DNA of 64,000 nt from Pararhizobium sp. IMCC3301. GTDB taxonomy: Bacteria > Pseudomonadota > Alphaproteobacteria > Rhizobiales > GCA-2746425. Below, in pieces: positions 46,083 through 56,374 of the stretch (position 1 is the stretch's first letter; each line of letters starts with the position of its first letter). The notes beneath the pieces are model-generated. The model saw only the letters and a program-made list of their open reading frames with translations. It had not been told where the DNA came from and searched no databases. The position numbers and the translations under genes are program-made. The stretch is from the NCBI RefSeq assembly GCF_030758315.1, contig NZ_CP132336.1, positions 1,178,001 to 1,242,000 of the forward strand. Direction: 5' to 3'.

Positions 46083-47033
46083 TTAAATTCGCGTACTCTC
46101 AAACGTATTGCATTGCGACGTATCACCGGCTTCAAAGCCGCGGCGGAACCAGTATTTGCGCTGCTCCGATGTGCCGTGATTGAAACTTTCCGGGACGACA
46201 TAACCCTGGGTGCGTTTCTGGATGGCATCATCGCCGATCTGCCTGGCCGCATTCAGCGCCTCATCCAGATCGCCCTCTTCCAGAAGGTCCTGCTTCGCTG
46301 CATTGAACCCCCACACGCCGGCATAGCAATCGGCCTGCAGTTCCACTCTGACCGACATGGCATTGGCGTCTGCTTCGCTCATTGTGCGCCGTGCTTCATT
46401 GAACTGCGGCAATACGCCGAGAAGATTTTGCACATGGTGACCCACTTCATGAGCCAGAACATAGGCCTGGGCAAAATCGCCCGGCGCGTCGAAACGTTTG
46501 CGCAATTCATCATAAAACGACAGATCGATATAAATCTGCTTGTCGCCGGGACAGTAGAACGGGCCCGACGCTGCCGAGGCAAAGCCGCAGGCAGAGCGCA
46601 CCTGGCCGGTAAAAAGTTGCAGGCGCGGCTCTTCATAATCGCGGCCACTGGCTGCAAAAATGGCGTTCCAGGTATCTTCCGTTTCAGCCAGAACCGTGGA
46701 GATAAAGGCTGTCATTTCATCATTGCGCGCCGAACTTCCGGATGGTCCGGCAGGCGTAGTTTGTTCAAACGGCACTCCCCCGCCACTGCCCCCGCCGGTC
46801 AGACTTCCAAGAAGCTGCATCGGGTTGATGCCGAACACAAACCAGGCGATGCCGCCGATCACCACCAGTGTCAGAATGCCTTTCCCCGACCCGAGCAAGC
46901 CACGGCTGGACCTGCCGGAGGGAAACCGCAAGCGGGGTGATGAGGTCCGGCCTCTTGGGAAGCGGAAGCCGCCCCCGCCCGATCCGCGCCGGTCATCTAC
47001 ATTTGAACTTTTACGGCGGCCTTTCCAGCGCAT
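46083..47033 (-). CDS. ypfJ: Neutral zinc metallopeptidase (YpfJ family)
   Basis: A 316-residue membrane-anchored protease of the YpfJ/KPN_02809 family. MRWKGRRKSSNVDDRRGSGG is the glycine- and arginine-rich cytoplasmic N-terminus, ILTLVVIGGIAWFVFGINPM the single membrane helix, and AQAYVLAHEVGHHVQNLLG holds the HExxH zinc motif. RVELQADCYAGVWGF provides the third ligand region. FYCPGDKQIYIDLSFYDELR is also typical. I start at the Met before RWKGRR; upstream in-frame codons lack family similarity. Its substrates are not known. It is divergent from carB. Confidence 0.92.
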   Translation of the reverse strand: MRWKGRRKSSNVDDRRGSGGGGFRFPRGRTSSPRLRFPSGRSSRGLLGSGKGILTLVVIGGIAWFVFGINPMQLLGSLTGGGSGGGVPFEQTTPAGPSGSSARNDEMTAFISTVLAETEDTWNAIFAASGRDYEEPRLQLFTGQVRSACGFASAASGPFYCPGDKQIYIDLSFYDELRKRFDAPGDFAQAYVLAHEVGHHVQNLLGVLPQFNEARRTMSEADANAMSVRVELQADCYAGVWGFNAAKQDLLEEGDLDEALNAARQIGDDAIQKRTQGYVVPESFNHGTSEQRKYWFRRGFEAGDTSQCNTFESTRI

Positions 47034-47230
47034 GGGCAATCCTTGGTTCGTGTGACGCGCAGTTTGAAACGCAACATTGGCCCAAACATGGCGCTTCGAC
47101 AACCAAGAAATCTTGGGCGATGCCCTTCCACAGCACGGGCTAATCGCCTATAGCAGCGTCAAACATCCCGACAGCTTCAGCACAGGTCGCATCCGGCCAT
47201 CCGCAACCACAGACGTCCAGAAGATCAACC

Positions 47231-50200
47231 ATGCCAAAACGCACAGATATCCAGTCCATTCTCATCATCGGAGCCGGGCCCATCATCATCGGCCAGGCCT
47301 GCGAGTTTGACTATTCCGGAACCCAGGCCTGCAAGGCGTTGAAGGAAGAGGGTTACCGCGTCATTCTGGTGAATTCCAACCCGGCCACCATCATGACCGA
47401 CCCGGACCTGGCCGACGCCACCTATATCGAGCCGATCACGCCGGAGATTGTCGCCAAGATCATCGAGAAGGAGCGCCCCGATGCGCTGCTGCCCACGATG
47501 GGTGGCCAGACCGCGCTGAACTGTTCGCTGTCCTTGCGCAAAATGGGTGTGCTCGAAAAATTCGGTGTGGAAATGATCGGCGCAACGCCGGAGGCCATCG
47601 ACAAGGCGGAAGACCGCGATCTGTTTCGCAAGGCGATGGATAAGATTGGTCTGGAAAGCCCCCGCTCGCGGCTTGCCCATACGGTCGCCGAGGCGATCGA
47701 CGCGCTCGAGGCAATTGGTCTTCCGACCATCATTCGGCCCAGCTTTACAATGGGCGGCACCGGCGGCGGCATTGCCTATAACCGCGAAGAATTCCTGACC
47801 ATTGTGGAAAGCGGTCTGGATGCCTCGCCAACGTCGGAAATCCTCATCGAGGAATCCATTGTCGGCTGGAAAGAATATGAAATGGAAGTTGTCCGCGACA
47901 AGGATGACAATTGTATCATCATCTGCTCCATCGAGAATGTCGATCCAATGGGCGTGCACACCGGTGACAGCATCACCGTGGCCCCTGCCCTGACGCTGAG
48001 CGACAAGGAATACCAGATCATGCGCAACGCATCGATTGCGGTGTTGCGCGAAATCGGTGTTGAAACCGGCGGCTCCAATGTTCAGTTTGCTGTCAATCCC
48101 GATGATGGACGGCTGGTGGTCATTGAAATGAACCCGCGCGTCTCGCGCTCATCGGCCCTGGCGTCAAAAGCCACCGGTTTTCCGATTGCCAGGATCGCGG
48201 CAAAACTGGCTGTCGGTTATACTCTGGACGAGTTGGATAATGACATCACCGGTGGAGCCACACCGGCGGCATTTGAACCGACAATCGATTATGTCGTGAC
48301 CAAGATCCCACGTTTTGCCTTTGAAAAATTCGCCGGTGCTGAGCCGATTCTGGGCACGGCCATGAAATCAGTCGGCGAAGTCATGGCGATTGGCCGGACC
48401 TTCCAGGAATCCCTGCAGAAGGCTTTGCGTGGACTGGAAACCGGTCTCACCGGCCTCAATGAAGTCGACATTCCAGGCCTTGGACAGGATGATGACAAAA
48501 ATGCCATTCGGGCATCCCTTGGCACGCCGACTCCGGACCGTCTTTTGAAAGCAGCGCAGGCGATGCGGCTTGGTCTCAGCGACGAAGAGATTTTTGCCGC
48601 CTGTAAAATTGACCCCTGGTTTCTCGAGCAGTTGCGCGGCCTGATCAATCTGGAACAGCGTGTGCGCGCCCATGGCCTGCCGCAGACCCCCGGCGCATTG
48701 CGGGCGCTGAAAGCGTCCGGCTTTTCAGATAAACGGCTGGCCGAACTGACCGCTCTGGAAGAAGCTGATGTCTCGGCCCTGCGCCACCGGCTGAATGTGC
48801 GTCCGGTCTTCAAGAAGATCGACACCTGTGCCGCAGAATTCGCCTCGCCGACACCCTATATGTATTCCACTTACGAAGCGCCTTTCGGCAACGCGCCTGT
48901 CGATGAGGCAGAGCCGACAGATGCCAGGAAAATCATCATTCTGGGTGGCGGGCCCAACCGCATCGGTCAGGGCATCGAGTTCGATTATTGCTGCTGCCAT
49001 GCCGCCTTTGCCCTGCATGATGCGGGCTATGAAACCATCATGGTGAATTGCAACCCGGAAACTGTATCAACCGATTATGACACATCGGACCGGCTGTATT
49101 TTGAACCGCTGACGGCGGAAGATGTGCTGGAAATTGTCCATACCGAAACCTCCAACGGCACATTGCATGGTGTGATTGTTCAGTTCGGTGGTCAGACGCC
49201 ACTCAATCTGGCGCAGGCACTGGAAGATGCAGGCGTGCCGATTCTTGGCACTCCGCCTGATGCCATCGATCTGGCCGAAGACCGCGACCGCTTCAAGGCA
49301 TTGCTCGACAAGGTCAAACAGAAGCAACCGGAAAACGGCATTGCCCGCTCCGGCGAAGAAGCCCGCAAGATAGCCGAACGGATCGGTTATCCGGTGGTTA
49401 TCCGGCCCTCCTATGTGCTGGGTGGCCGGGCTATGGAAATCGTCCGTGATACCGCCCATCTGGAGCGTTATATCACCGAAGCAGTGGTCGTCTCCGGGTC
49501 CTCTCCCGTGCTCATCGACAGCTATCTGTCGGATGCCATTGAAGTCGATGTTGATGCCGTGTGCGACGGCACGGATGTGTTTGTCTGCGGCATCATGGAA
49601 CATATCGAGGAAGCCGGCATTCATTCCGGCGACAGTGCCTGTTCCCTGCCGCCATTCTCGCTCGGTCCTGATATCCTCGAGCGGCTGGAACAGCAGACCC
49701 GGGAAATGGCCCTGGCGATCGGCGTAGTCGGCCTGATGAACATGCAGTACGCCATCAAGGGCGATGCCATCTATGTGCTGGAAGTCAACCCGCGTGCCAG
49801 CCGCACCGTGCCGTTTGTCGCCAAGACCATCGGGTTGCCGGTCGCCAAGCTTGCGTCCCGGGTGATGGCCGGTGAAAGCCTTGCCTCAATGAAGCTGGAG
49901 AAACCGGTTTTCGATCACATCGCTGTCAAGGAAGCGGTGTTTCCCTTCGGCCGCTTCCCGGGCGTCGATACCGTCCTTGGACCGGAAATGCGGTCCACCG
50001 GCGAAGTTATGGGACTGGACACCAGCTTTCCTGTTGCCTTTGCCAAAAGTCAGCTTGGATCAGGAACCAGAATTCCCACCGGCGGCACCGTCTTCGTTTC
50101 GGTGCGTGACAAGGACAAGCCACGCATTCTCGACACGATTCGCAAGCTTGAGCATCTTGGGTTTTCAATCGTCGCAACTGGCGGTACGGCGCGTTTTCTG

Positions 50201-50476
50201 AATGAGCAAGGCGTGCCCAGCACCAAAATCAACAAAGTTCTGGAAGGCCGTCCGCACATTGTTGACGCCATCAAGAACCATGAAATTGCATTGGTTTTCA
50301 ACACCACGGAAGGCGCACAGGCCCTGACGGACAGCCGTTCTCTGCGCCAGGCGGCGCTGATTCACAAGGTTCCATATTACACCACTCTGGCTGGAGCGAT
50401 GGCTGCCACCAATGGAATTGAAGCCTTTACACGCGGGACGCTTGAAGTTCGTGCACTTCAGTCGTACTTTAGCTGA
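47231..50476 (+). CDS. carB: Carbamoyl-phosphate synthase large subunit
   Basis: A 1081-residue CarB, the usual length. Two homologous ATP-grasp halves are visible: the first from [20 protein letters not shown] through the [20 protein letters not shown] block, the second from [20 protein letters not shown] through [20 protein letters not shown]. The oligomerisation domain lies between (around residues 400-550). The C-terminal MGS-like allosteric domain has [20 protein letters not shown] and ends in a typical basic/hydrophobic tail. It makes carbamoyl phosphate with CarA. A strong terminator follows. Confidence 0.98.
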   Translation: MPKRTDIQSILIIGAGPIIIGQACEFDYSGTQACKALKEEGYRVILVNSNPATIMTDPDLADATYIEPITPEIVAKIIEKERPDALLPTMGGQTALNCSLSLRKMGVLEKFGVEMIGATPEAIDKAEDRDLFRKAMDKIGLESPRSRLAHTVAEAIDALEAIGLPTIIRPSFTMGGTGGGIAYNREEFLTIVESGLDASPTSEILIEESIVGWKEYEMEVVRDKDDNCIIICSIENVDPMGVHTGDSITVAPALTLSDKEYQIMRNASIAVLREIGVETGGSNVQFAVNPDDGRLVVIEMNPRVSRSSALASKATGFPIARIAAKLAVGYTLDELDNDITGGATPAAFEPTIDYVVTKIPRFAFEKFAGAEPILGTAMKSVGEVMAIGRTFQESLQKALRGLETGLTGLNEVDIPGLGQDDDKNAIRASLGTPTPDRLLKAAQAMRLGLSDEEIFAACKIDPWFLEQLRGLINLEQRVRAHGLPQTPGALRALKASGFSDKRLAELTALEEADVSALRHRLNVRPVFKKIDTCAAEFASPTPYMYSTYEAPFGNAPVDEAEPTDARKIIILGGGPNRIGQGIEFDYCCCHAAFALHDAGYETIMVNCNPETVSTDYDTSDRLYFEPLTAEDVLEIVHTETSNGTLHGVIVQFGGQTPLNLAQALEDAGVPILGTPPDAIDLAEDRDRFKALLDKVKQKQPENGIARSGEEARKIAERIGYPVVIRPSYVLGGRAMEIVRDTAHLERYITEAVVVSGSSPVLIDSYLSDAIEVDVDAVCDGTDVFVCGIMEHIEEAGIHSGDSACSLPPFSLGPDILERLEQQTREMALAIGVVGLMNMQYAIKGDAIYVLEVNPRASRTVPFVAKTIGLPVAKLASRVMAGESLASMKLEKPVFDHIAVKEAVFPFGRFPGVDTVLGPEMRSTGEVMGLDTSFPVAFAKSQLGSGTRIPTGGTVFVSVRDKDKPRILDTIRKLEHLGFSIVATGGTARFLNEQGVPSTKINKVLEGRPHIVDAIKNHEIALVFNTTEGAQALTDSRSLRQAALIHKVPYYTTLAGAMAATNGIEAFTRGTLEVRALQSYFS

Positions 50477-50493
50477 TGTAAGTATTTGAGCTG

Positions 50494-50537
50494 GACCGCC
50501 CATTCTTACCGGAATGGGCGGTCAGCTTTTCTTTTTG
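50494..50537 (+). terminator. Rho-independent terminator after carB
   Basis: GACCGCCCATTC at 50494-50505 and its exact complement at 50512-50523 enclose a 6-base loop and are followed by AGCTTTTCTTTTT. It starts 17 bases after the carB stop codon and should separate carB from greA. Confidence 0.92.
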
Positions 50538-50603
50538 TCCGGGCTCTTTGCACTGACGCCGATGGCACCAGCAGGAACCCAATTTTTGGAGAGAGGGACA
50601 TCG

Positions 50604-51077
50604 ATGGATAAGATCCCTATGACCGCCAGTGGCAACAATGCGCTGCAGGACGAATTCAGAAGACGAACTCAGGAACAGCGTCCACGCATTATTGCAGCCA
50701 TTTCCGAAGCCCGCGCCCATGGCGATCTGTCGGAAAATGCCGAATATCATGCCGCCAAAGAGGCCCAGAGCCACAATGAGGGCCGTATTGCGGAGTTGGA
50801 AGATCAACTCGCCCGTGCCGAAATCATCGACATTTCCAAATTGTCCGGCGATACGGTCAAGTTCGGGGCCACGGTGAAACTGGCAGATGAGGATACGGAC
50901 GAGGAAATCACCTATCAGGTTGTCGGCGACGCCGAGTCTGATGTGAAGGCAGGCAAGATTTCCATCTCCTCACCCATCTCCCGTGCGCTTATCGGCAAAT
51001 CAGTGGGCGACTCCATCGAAGTAGCAGCCCCTGGCGGAGCCCGCGGTTATGAAATTCTGGAAGTCAAATTCATTTAG
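50604..51077 (+). CDS. greA: Transcription elongation factor GreA
   Basis: A 157-residue GreA. The N-terminal coiled coil includes [20 protein letters not shown], whose [13 protein letters not shown] tip carries the acidic residues (Asp and Glu) that reach the RNA polymerase active site to stimulate cleavage of backtracked RNA. The C-terminal FKBP-like domain has [20 protein letters not shown] and [18 protein letters not shown]. The start at 50604 is supported by GGAGAGAGGGA upstream; an earlier in-frame ATG would add 30 unrelated residues. A DUF- or MOSC-coding gene follows 30 bases later. Confidence 0.96.
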   Translation: MDKIPMTASGNNALQDEFRRRTQEQRPRIIAAISEARAHGDLSENAEYHAAKEAQSHNEGRIAELEDQLARAEIIDISKLSGDTVKFGATVKLADEDTDEEITYQVVGDAESDVKAGKISISSPISRALIGKSVGDSIEVAAPGGARGYEILEVKFI

Positions 51078-51107
51078 GGGCGGCCCTCACAGACAGGTTG
51101 TTTCGCC

Positions 51108-51863
51108 GTGCGGCTGAGCGGTATTCTGCGTTATCCGGTAAAGGGGCTTGCGCCGGAATCACTCCCTTCTGCGGAGATGATACCGGACCGGCCGCTCGCC
51201 GGTGACCGGAAATTCGCCCTTGCTCACAGGGCTTCAAACTACGACCCTGCCAATCCCGTCTGGCTGAAGCGCAGCAATTTTGTCGTGGTTGCGCTCAGTC
51301 CGAAGCTGGCCACCATTGCATCCAGCTATGATGACACCAGCGGCATCGTCACGCTGCGCAATGAAGCCGGTACTGACCATCAGTTCGATCTGTCCAACCC
51401 TGCCGATGTCATCCGCTTTGCTGCCTTGGTCGAAGCCTGTGGCGGTGGCATGCAACCTGGCCCCTATGAACTGGCTCATATCCCTGGCGGCAACCTTGCC
51501 GACCGCAACACTCCTACTCTGTCACTGCACAGCAGGGCCTCCCACGACGCCGTATCAGCCAGCAGCGGACTTGACCTTTCGCCGCGGCGCTGGCGCAGCA
51601 ATCTGTGGTGCGACGGCGTTGCCCCCTGGGGAGAATTCTCCTGGATTGGCCGGGAAATCAGCATCGGCTCTGCACGCTTTGCGGTGACAGAACGCATAGA
51701 GCGCTGCGCCGCGCCGAGCGCCAATACATGCTCGGGCGTGCGCGACATCGACATGCCATCTCATTTGTTCAAGACTTACGGGCACCGTGATTTCGGAGTG
51801 TTGTGCAAGATCATCTCCGGCGGCCGCATCGAGGTGAACGATCCGATCCGCGTGTTAGACTGA
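51108..51863 (+). CDS. MOSC domain-containing protein
   Basis: A 251-residue protein starting at GTG. MRLSGILRYPVKGLAPESLP is the beta-barrel N-terminal block of MOSC_N proteins, and the C-terminal MOSC domain has GEFSWIGREISIGSARFAVT then ERIERCAAPSANTCSGVRDI, with the conserved cysteine (ERCAAPSAN). MOSC domains in molybdenum cofactor sulfurases and YiiM/YcbX proteins bind sulfur or molybdenum cofactor. The reaction here is unknown. It starts 30 bases after greA, so it may be a second gene of the same transcript. Confidence 0.88.
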   Translation: MRLSGILRYPVKGLAPESLPSAEMIPDRPLAGDRKFALAHRASNYDPANPVWLKRSNFVVVALSPKLATIASSYDDTSGIVTLRNEAGTDHQFDLSNPADVIRFAALVEACGGGMQPGPYELAHIPGGNLADRNTPTLSLHSRASHDAVSASSGLDLSPRRWRSNLWCDGVAPWGEFSWIGREISIGSARFAVTERIERCAAPSANTCSGVRDIDMPSHLFKTYGHRDFGVLCKIISGGRIEVNDPIRVLD

Positions 51864-52017
51864 AGGCCGCTATTTGTGATAATTTTCGTGAGAATTTCAT
51901 CGTGCAGCCCGATTCGTTTCATGGTTACATCGAAATCGACCGAGAGCTGGAAACCAACCAGGGCACGCCATGCGGATTGGCGCTACGATTTAAAAACAGG
52001 CAATCAGCTTCGACACC

Positions 52018-52980
52018 ATGAAAAAAAAGTTTGAAAATCGGCGCTGGATTGGCAAGATCGCTGTTCTGGCGGTCTATGGCGGGTTGGTTTTTCCCGCATT
52101 GTTCACTGCACTGGCATTCGGTGGCCGCTGGCTCCGCCCGCTGGACAGTTTTTCGCATTTTCTGCACTATTATGTTCTTGCTTTCATCATTGTGGCCATT
52201 GTTGCCGGATTTTTGAAGCTGCGGAAGACCGCTGCAATTGCTCTTGTCTCGCTGCTGTTTGCAGTCTGGCTGCTGGGTCCTGCCCGACCGTTTGCGCTTT
52301 CCGGTCAGACAGCTTTGCAGGCGGCACCCGGCAATGGGGTGAAAATCATCACCTTCAATCTCCTCTACCACAATGACCAGATCGACCGCATTGCGGACTA
52401 TGTCACCCGGCAGGATCCGGATATTTTGATGTTTCAGGAACTTTCCCCGATAAACAGACCCCTGCTCGATTTGCTGCCGCAATATCCCTATCGCCAGAGT
52501 TGCTCGCTGAACCAGACGATGGCCACTATGGTCCTGACAAAGACCAAACCTTCGGCACAAGGTTGCCTGCCGAGGAGTCAAGTGGCCTGGATCGATCTGA
52601 TTTTGAGTGGAAAACCTGTGCGCGTAGCATCAGTTCATCTGCACTGGCCATGGCCTTTGCTGCAGTGGCGGCAGATTGACAATATACGCAGCGAAGTGGC
52701 GGGCTTGGATTCAAAGCGCCCCATCATATTGGGCGGTGATTTCAATGCGGCGCCTTGGAGCAATGCGGTCAGAACCATGGAGGACATCACCGGCTCCAGG
52801 GTTGTACCAGGGTTTCGTTTCACCATTTTGGGATTTAAATCACCATTGAAACTTCCGGTGTTTCTACCCATTGACCAGATTCTGCTGCCTGAGGAGGCAA
52901 CGCTGCGCGATGTAACAACCGGTCCGGAACTTGGCTCAGACCATCGTCCGGTTGTTGTGACGCTGAACTGGACTAAATAA
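52018..52980 (+). CDS. Endonuclease/exonuclease/phosphatase family membrane protein
   Basis: A 320-residue protein with two or three N-terminal membrane helices (IAVLAVYGGLVFPALFTALA, then YVLAFIIVAIVAGFLKL and IALVSLLFAVWLLG), followed by an exo/endonuclease/phosphatase domain. Its blocks are KIITFNLLYHNDQIDRIADY, ILMFQELSP, IILGGDFNAAPWS and LGSDHRPVVVTLNW, which carry the metal and catalytic residues (Asn, Glu, Asp-x-Asn, Asp-His). The domain should face the periplasm. Substrates are unknown; lipids, phosphodiesters and nucleic acids are possible in this family. Confidence 0.87.
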   Translation: MKKKFENRRWIGKIAVLAVYGGLVFPALFTALAFGGRWLRPLDSFSHFLHYYVLAFIIVAIVAGFLKLRKTAAIALVSLLFAVWLLGPARPFALSGQTALQAAPGNGVKIITFNLLYHNDQIDRIADYVTRQDPDILMFQELSPINRPLLDLLPQYPYRQSCSLNQTMATMVLTKTKPSAQGCLPRSQVAWIDLILSGKPVRVASVHLHWPWPLLQWRQIDNIRSEVAGLDSKRPIILGGDFNAAPWSNAVRTMEDITGSRVVPGFRFTILGFKSPLKLPVFLPIDQILLPEEATLRDVTTGPELGSDHRPVVVTLNWTK

Positions 52981-53057
52981 CCCGGCGGCATTGATTGAGC
53001 GCCACCATTTCGTGCCCTGCCCGGTTCGGTGCGGAGCTGACAAGAAGGACAAGATGC

Positions 53058-53687
53058 ATGATCGATCTCTATACTTGGAGCACGCCAAACGGCAGAAAAG
53101 TCTCCATTGCGTTGGAAGAACTCGGCCTCGACTATACAGTTCATCCGATCAATATCGGAGAAGATGACCAGTTTCAGCCGCATTTTCTGAAAATTTCACC
53201 GAACAACAAAATACCGGCCATTGTCGATCAGGAAGCCGGCATCAGCATGATGGAATCCGGTGCCATTTTGCTGTATCTGGCTGAAAAAACCGGAAAATTG
53301 CTAAGCAAAAAGGATAATATCCGTTGGCAGACGATACAGTGGCTGATGTGGCAGATGGGCGGTTTCGGACCCATTCTCGGTCAGGCTCATCATTTTCTGC
53401 GGTACAATTCGGGCAAGGCGCCATACGCGGAAGAACGGTTCAGGAATGAAGCCAGGCGGCTCTACAGCGTTCTGGAAAAACAGCTTTCACAAGCAGATTA
53501 TCTGGTCGGAAATTACAGCATTGCCGATATCGCCATCTGGCCCTGGGCGGCGCGCTTCGAATGGCAGGAGGTGGATCTGAACAAATACCCGGCCGTCAAG
53601 GCGTGGTACCTGCGCCTTGCCGACCGCGAGGCAGTGCAAAAGGGGTACAACGTTCCCGGCAATCAGCCGGACATCCCAATGCCCTAG
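53058..53687 (+). CDS. yfcG: Glutathione S-transferase, YfcG/Ure2p-like
   Basis: A 209-residue GST of the nu class. MIDLYTWSTPNGRKVSIALE has the STPNG-K active-site start with Thr and Asn, as in YfcG, a disulfide-bond reductase. Next are LKISPNNKIPAIVDQEAG with the cis-Pro and MMESGAILLYLAEKTGK with the glutathione-binding ES pair. The C-terminal IQWLMWQMGGFGPILGQAHH is the family signature. I start at 53058, which has AGAAGGAC upstream. The gene is convergent with lrp, whose end is only 20 bases away. Confidence 0.92.
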   Translation: MIDLYTWSTPNGRKVSIALEELGLDYTVHPINIGEDDQFQPHFLKISPNNKIPAIVDQEAGISMMESGAILLYLAEKTGKLLSKKDNIRWQTIQWLMWQMGGFGPILGQAHHFLRYNSGKAPYAEERFRNEARRLYSVLEKQLSQADYLVGNYSIADIAIWPWAARFEWQEVDLNKYPAVKAWYLRLADREAVQKGYNVPGNQPDIPMP

Positions 53688-53707
53688 GTCACAGACCCAC
53701 TGCGCCG

Positions 53708-54199
53708 TCAGTTGGCGGCGACGCCCGCCTGCGGGTCGAGGGGCACGGTGGGGTCATTCTTCACCTTGCCGATTGTCAGCGAGGTCCGCACGCTTTCCAC
53801 ATGCGGTGCCGCAGTGAGATCATTGACAATGAAGCTCTGGAACGCATCCAGATCGACGGCAACGCATTTCAGGATGAAATCCACGTCTCCCGACAGCATG
53901 TAGCATTCGCGGACAATATCCCAGTTTCCGACAGCCCGCTGAAAAGCCTGTAATTCGGCCTCGCCCTGTGCGGACAGGCCAACCAGAGCAAAGGCGGTCA
54001 GCTGATAGCCAAGGCTGCGCTCATTGAGCAGGGTTCTATAACCTTCGATAATGCCACTATCTTCCAACGCACGCACCCGGCGCAGGCATGGCGGCGCTGA
54101 AATACCGACGCGTTTCGCCAGTTCAACATTCGTCATCCGGCCGTCGCGCTGCAACTCCGCCAGAATTTTCCAGTCAATAACGTCCAGCCGGTCTTTCAT
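53708..54199 (-). CDS. lrp: Lrp/AsnC family transcriptional regulator
   Basis: A 163-residue Lrp/AsnC-type regulator. The helix-turn-helix part reads DVIDWKILAELQRDGRMTNV and ELAKRVGISAPPCLRRVRAL. The C-terminal ligand-binding (RAM) domain has GYQLTAFALVGLSAQGEAEL, ECYMLSGDVDFILKCVAVDL and VESVRTSLTIGKVKNDPTVP. The start at MKDRLDVIDWK is the conserved one. It is divergent from the ELM1-like gene across 150 bases and could regulate that gene and trxB; this ordering is common in Hyphomicrobiales. Confidence 0.93.
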   Translation of the reverse strand: MKDRLDVIDWKILAELQRDGRMTNVELAKRVGISAPPCLRRVRALEDSGIIEGYRTLLNERSLGYQLTAFALVGLSAQGEAELQAFQRAVGNWDIVRECYMLSGDVDFILKCVAVDLDAFQSFIVNDLTAAPHVESVRTSLTIGKVKNDPTVPLDPQAGVAAN

Positions 54200-54352
54200 G
54201 CACACCGTTTCATAGCTACAAACAGGACTGTTCGGCCTTCCATCGGTCGGCACGCACCTGAGTTATGATCTGACAGTTCACTGCCCTGATTGGAAAGATT
54301 CGACAAGGGGCAGACAGCAAATCAGTCCTGCCGGACAACAAAAAGGTTCATT

Positions 54353-55360
54353 ATGCACATCTGGGTGCTCACCGATGGCAAAGCCGGCGATCTGCAATCC
54401 TGTCTGGGCGTGGCCGAACGGCTTGGTGCAATCTGGACCGCTGATGCCGGCTCTGTGACCATCGAACAGCGCGTTGTCGATCCCAAACCTCCGTGGCTGT
54501 GGCTGATGCCCCATGGCCCGGTCAGCCCATTTGCAAAGCGCGGCTCCCAGGATGATCCGCTGCGACCGCCTTTTCCTGATGTGGCGATTGCCTCCGGCCG
54601 GCGCGCAGTCGCCTATCTGCGAGCCTTGAAACACCGCGCGCCCGGCTGCCTGACCGTATTCCTGAAGGATCCGAAAACCAGCCGTCACGGTGCCGATCTT
54701 GTCTGGGTACCCGGCCACGACCGGCTGAGGGGTGACAATGTGCTGGTCTCGGCTCTGGCCCCTCACCGTATCAGCCCGCAATTACTGGCAGAACGGCGGG
54801 GCCACCCGCCAGCGCACATCTCAAATCTGCCAAAGCCGCGACTTACTGTTGTGCTGGGGGGCCCGGCGCGCAAGACCGTCTATTCGCAGAACGATCTGGC
54901 AGTCTTTGCCTCAGCCCTGTCTCAGCTCGCCGATCAGGCCGCAAGCCTGCTGGTGACCGGCTCCAGGCGCACGCCTGAGATCTGGATGGAGATCATCGAC
55001 AAAATCATGATCGGGCGGCCTGGCCTTGTCTGGACACCGCAAAAAGCAACACCCAATCCCTATCTCGACTTTCTCAGCCATGCCGATGCCCTTGTTGTCA
55101 CCGCCGACAGTCACAATATGGTCAGTGAAGCGCTGGCCACCGGTGTTCCCGTTCATGTTTTTGCCCCCGAAAAACTGTCGCCCAAGCTCGCAGCGTTTGT
55201 GACATCGGTTTTTGCAGATAATCTGGCGGTGCCGATGGGCAAAACGGCGCGGCACAGGCTTGAACTAACGCCGCAGAAGCCGATAGACTCCTCTGCAATC
55301 ATTGCAGAAGAGATTCGCAAACGCCTGAAAACACGCCAAGCCGCGCCAAATGCGCAATGA
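54353..55360 (+). CDS. ELM1 family protein (mitochondrial fission ELM1-like)
   Basis: A 335-residue protein of the ELM1/GTB-like family (DUF1022). MHIWVLTDGKAGDLQSCLGV opens the first Rossmann-like domain, VAIASGRRAVAYLRALKH and PRLTVVLGGPARKTVYSQND follow, and the second domain contains NPYLDFLSHADALVVTADSH and NMVSEALATGVPVHVFAPEK. The fold is glycosyltransferase-like (GT-B), but the bacterial function is unknown; a role in cell envelope has been suggested from context in other genomes. Its stop overlaps an in-frame trxB ATG, so the two are probably coupled. Confidence 0.88.
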   Translation: MHIWVLTDGKAGDLQSCLGVAERLGAIWTADAGSVTIEQRVVDPKPPWLWLMPHGPVSPFAKRGSQDDPLRPPFPDVAIASGRRAVAYLRALKHRAPGCLTVFLKDPKTSRHGADLVWVPGHDRLRGDNVLVSALAPHRISPQLLAERRGHPPAHISNLPKPRLTVVLGGPARKTVYSQNDLAVFASALSQLADQAASLLVTGSRRTPEIWMEIIDKIMIGRPGLVWTPQKATPNPYLDFLSHADALVVTADSHNMVSEALATGVPVHVFAPEKLSPKLAAFVTSVFADNLAVPMGKTARHRLELTPQKPIDSSAIIAEEIRKRLKTRQAAPNAQ

Positions 55361-55371
55361 ATGGAAACAGA

Positions 55372-56337
55372 ATGTCGACCCAGCACGCAAAACTGATCAT
55401 TATCGGCTCAGGTCCTGCAGGATACACTGCTGCCATTTATGCGGCCCGCGCCATGCTTGAGCCGATGCTCATTTCAGGTATCCAGCCCGGTGGACAGTTG
55501 ACCATAACAACAGATGTGGAAAACTACCCGGGGTTTGCCGACACCATTCAGGGGCCCTGGCTGATGGAACAGATGAAGGCGCAGGCAGAGCATGTCGGCA
55601 CCACTATCGTTTCCGATCACATCACATCGGTTGATCTGTCCAAACACCCCATTGAACTGACCGGCGACGGCGGCACGCTTTACACCTGCGACGCACTGGT
55701 TCTGGCGACAGGCGCACAGGCCAAATGGCTTGGACTGCCATCAGAAGAAAAATTTATGGGCTTCGGCGTTTCCGCCTGTGCCACCTGCGATGGATTTTTC
55801 TATCGTGACAAACATGTGCTGGTGGTCGGCGGTGGCAACACTGCCGTCGAAGAGGCGCTTTATCTGGCGAATATCGCAAAAAAAGTGACCGTGGTTCATC
55901 GCCGCGACCATTTCCGTGCGGAGCAGATTCTGCAAAAGCGGTTATTTGCCAAACCGAATATCGAAGTCATCTGGGACAGCTTTGTCGACGAGATTACCGG
56001 AAAGGACGGTTTTCCACCCTCCGCAGAGGGCGTTCGGCTGAAACATATGACAACCGGCGATGTGACGGATTTTCCGGTCGACGGCATATTTGTCGCCATT
56101 GGTCATGCGCCCGCCGCAGACCTCGTCAAGACACAGGTCAAGATGAAGAACAATGGCTATGTCTGGACTGAACCGGACAGCAGCAGAACCAGTATTCCCG
56201 GCGTCTTCGCCGCCGGTGACGTCACCGACGATATTTACCGTCAGGCCGTGACTGCCGCGGGAATGGGCTGCATGGCGGCTCTGGAAGCGGAAAAATACAT
56301 TGCTGAGCTTGCACTTGCCAGAGAAGCAGCCGAATAA
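55372..56337 (+). CDS. trxB: Thioredoxin-disulfide reductase
   Basis: A 321-residue TrxB. KLIIIGSGPAGYTAAIYAAR is the FAD-binding loop, GGQLTITTDVENYPGF a family block, and VSACATCDGFFYRDKHVLVV holds the redox pair (Cys136 and Cys139) before the NADPH loop VVGGGNTAVEEALYLA. GVFAAGDVTDDIYRQAVTAA closes the FAD domain. It keeps thioredoxin reduced using NADPH. I choose the ATG of MSTQHAK (GGAAACAG upstream); an ATG five codons earlier overlaps the ELM1 stop and is possible. The lsrB gene follows 37 bases later. Confidence 0.97.
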   Translation: MSTQHAKLIIIGSGPAGYTAAIYAARAMLEPMLISGIQPGGQLTITTDVENYPGFADTIQGPWLMEQMKAQAEHVGTTIVSDHITSVDLSKHPIELTGDGGTLYTCDALVLATGAQAKWLGLPSEEKFMGFGVSACATCDGFFYRDKHVLVVGGGNTAVEEALYLANIAKKVTVVHRRDHFRAEQILQKRLFAKPNIEVIWDSFVDEITGKDGFPPSAEGVRLKHMTTGDVTDFPVDGIFVAIGHAPAADLVKTQVKMKNNGYVWTEPDSSRTSIPGVFAAGDVTDDIYRQAVTAAGMGCMAALEAEKYIAELALAREAAE

Positions 56338-56374
56338 GACGCCACAAAAACACGGCAACATTTGAAAGCGGCTC

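Noticed and set aside
45839-46252. 137-codon open frame on the minus strand between yrbL-like gene and ypfJ
   Set aside because: It overlaps the conserved 3' end of the metallopeptidase gene in another frame, spans a strong terminator hairpin and has no family-like features.
39919-50476. carA-carB separation as a sign of recent insertion
   Set aside because: carA and carB are often apart in alphaproteobacteria, and the five genes between them show no mobile-element traces.
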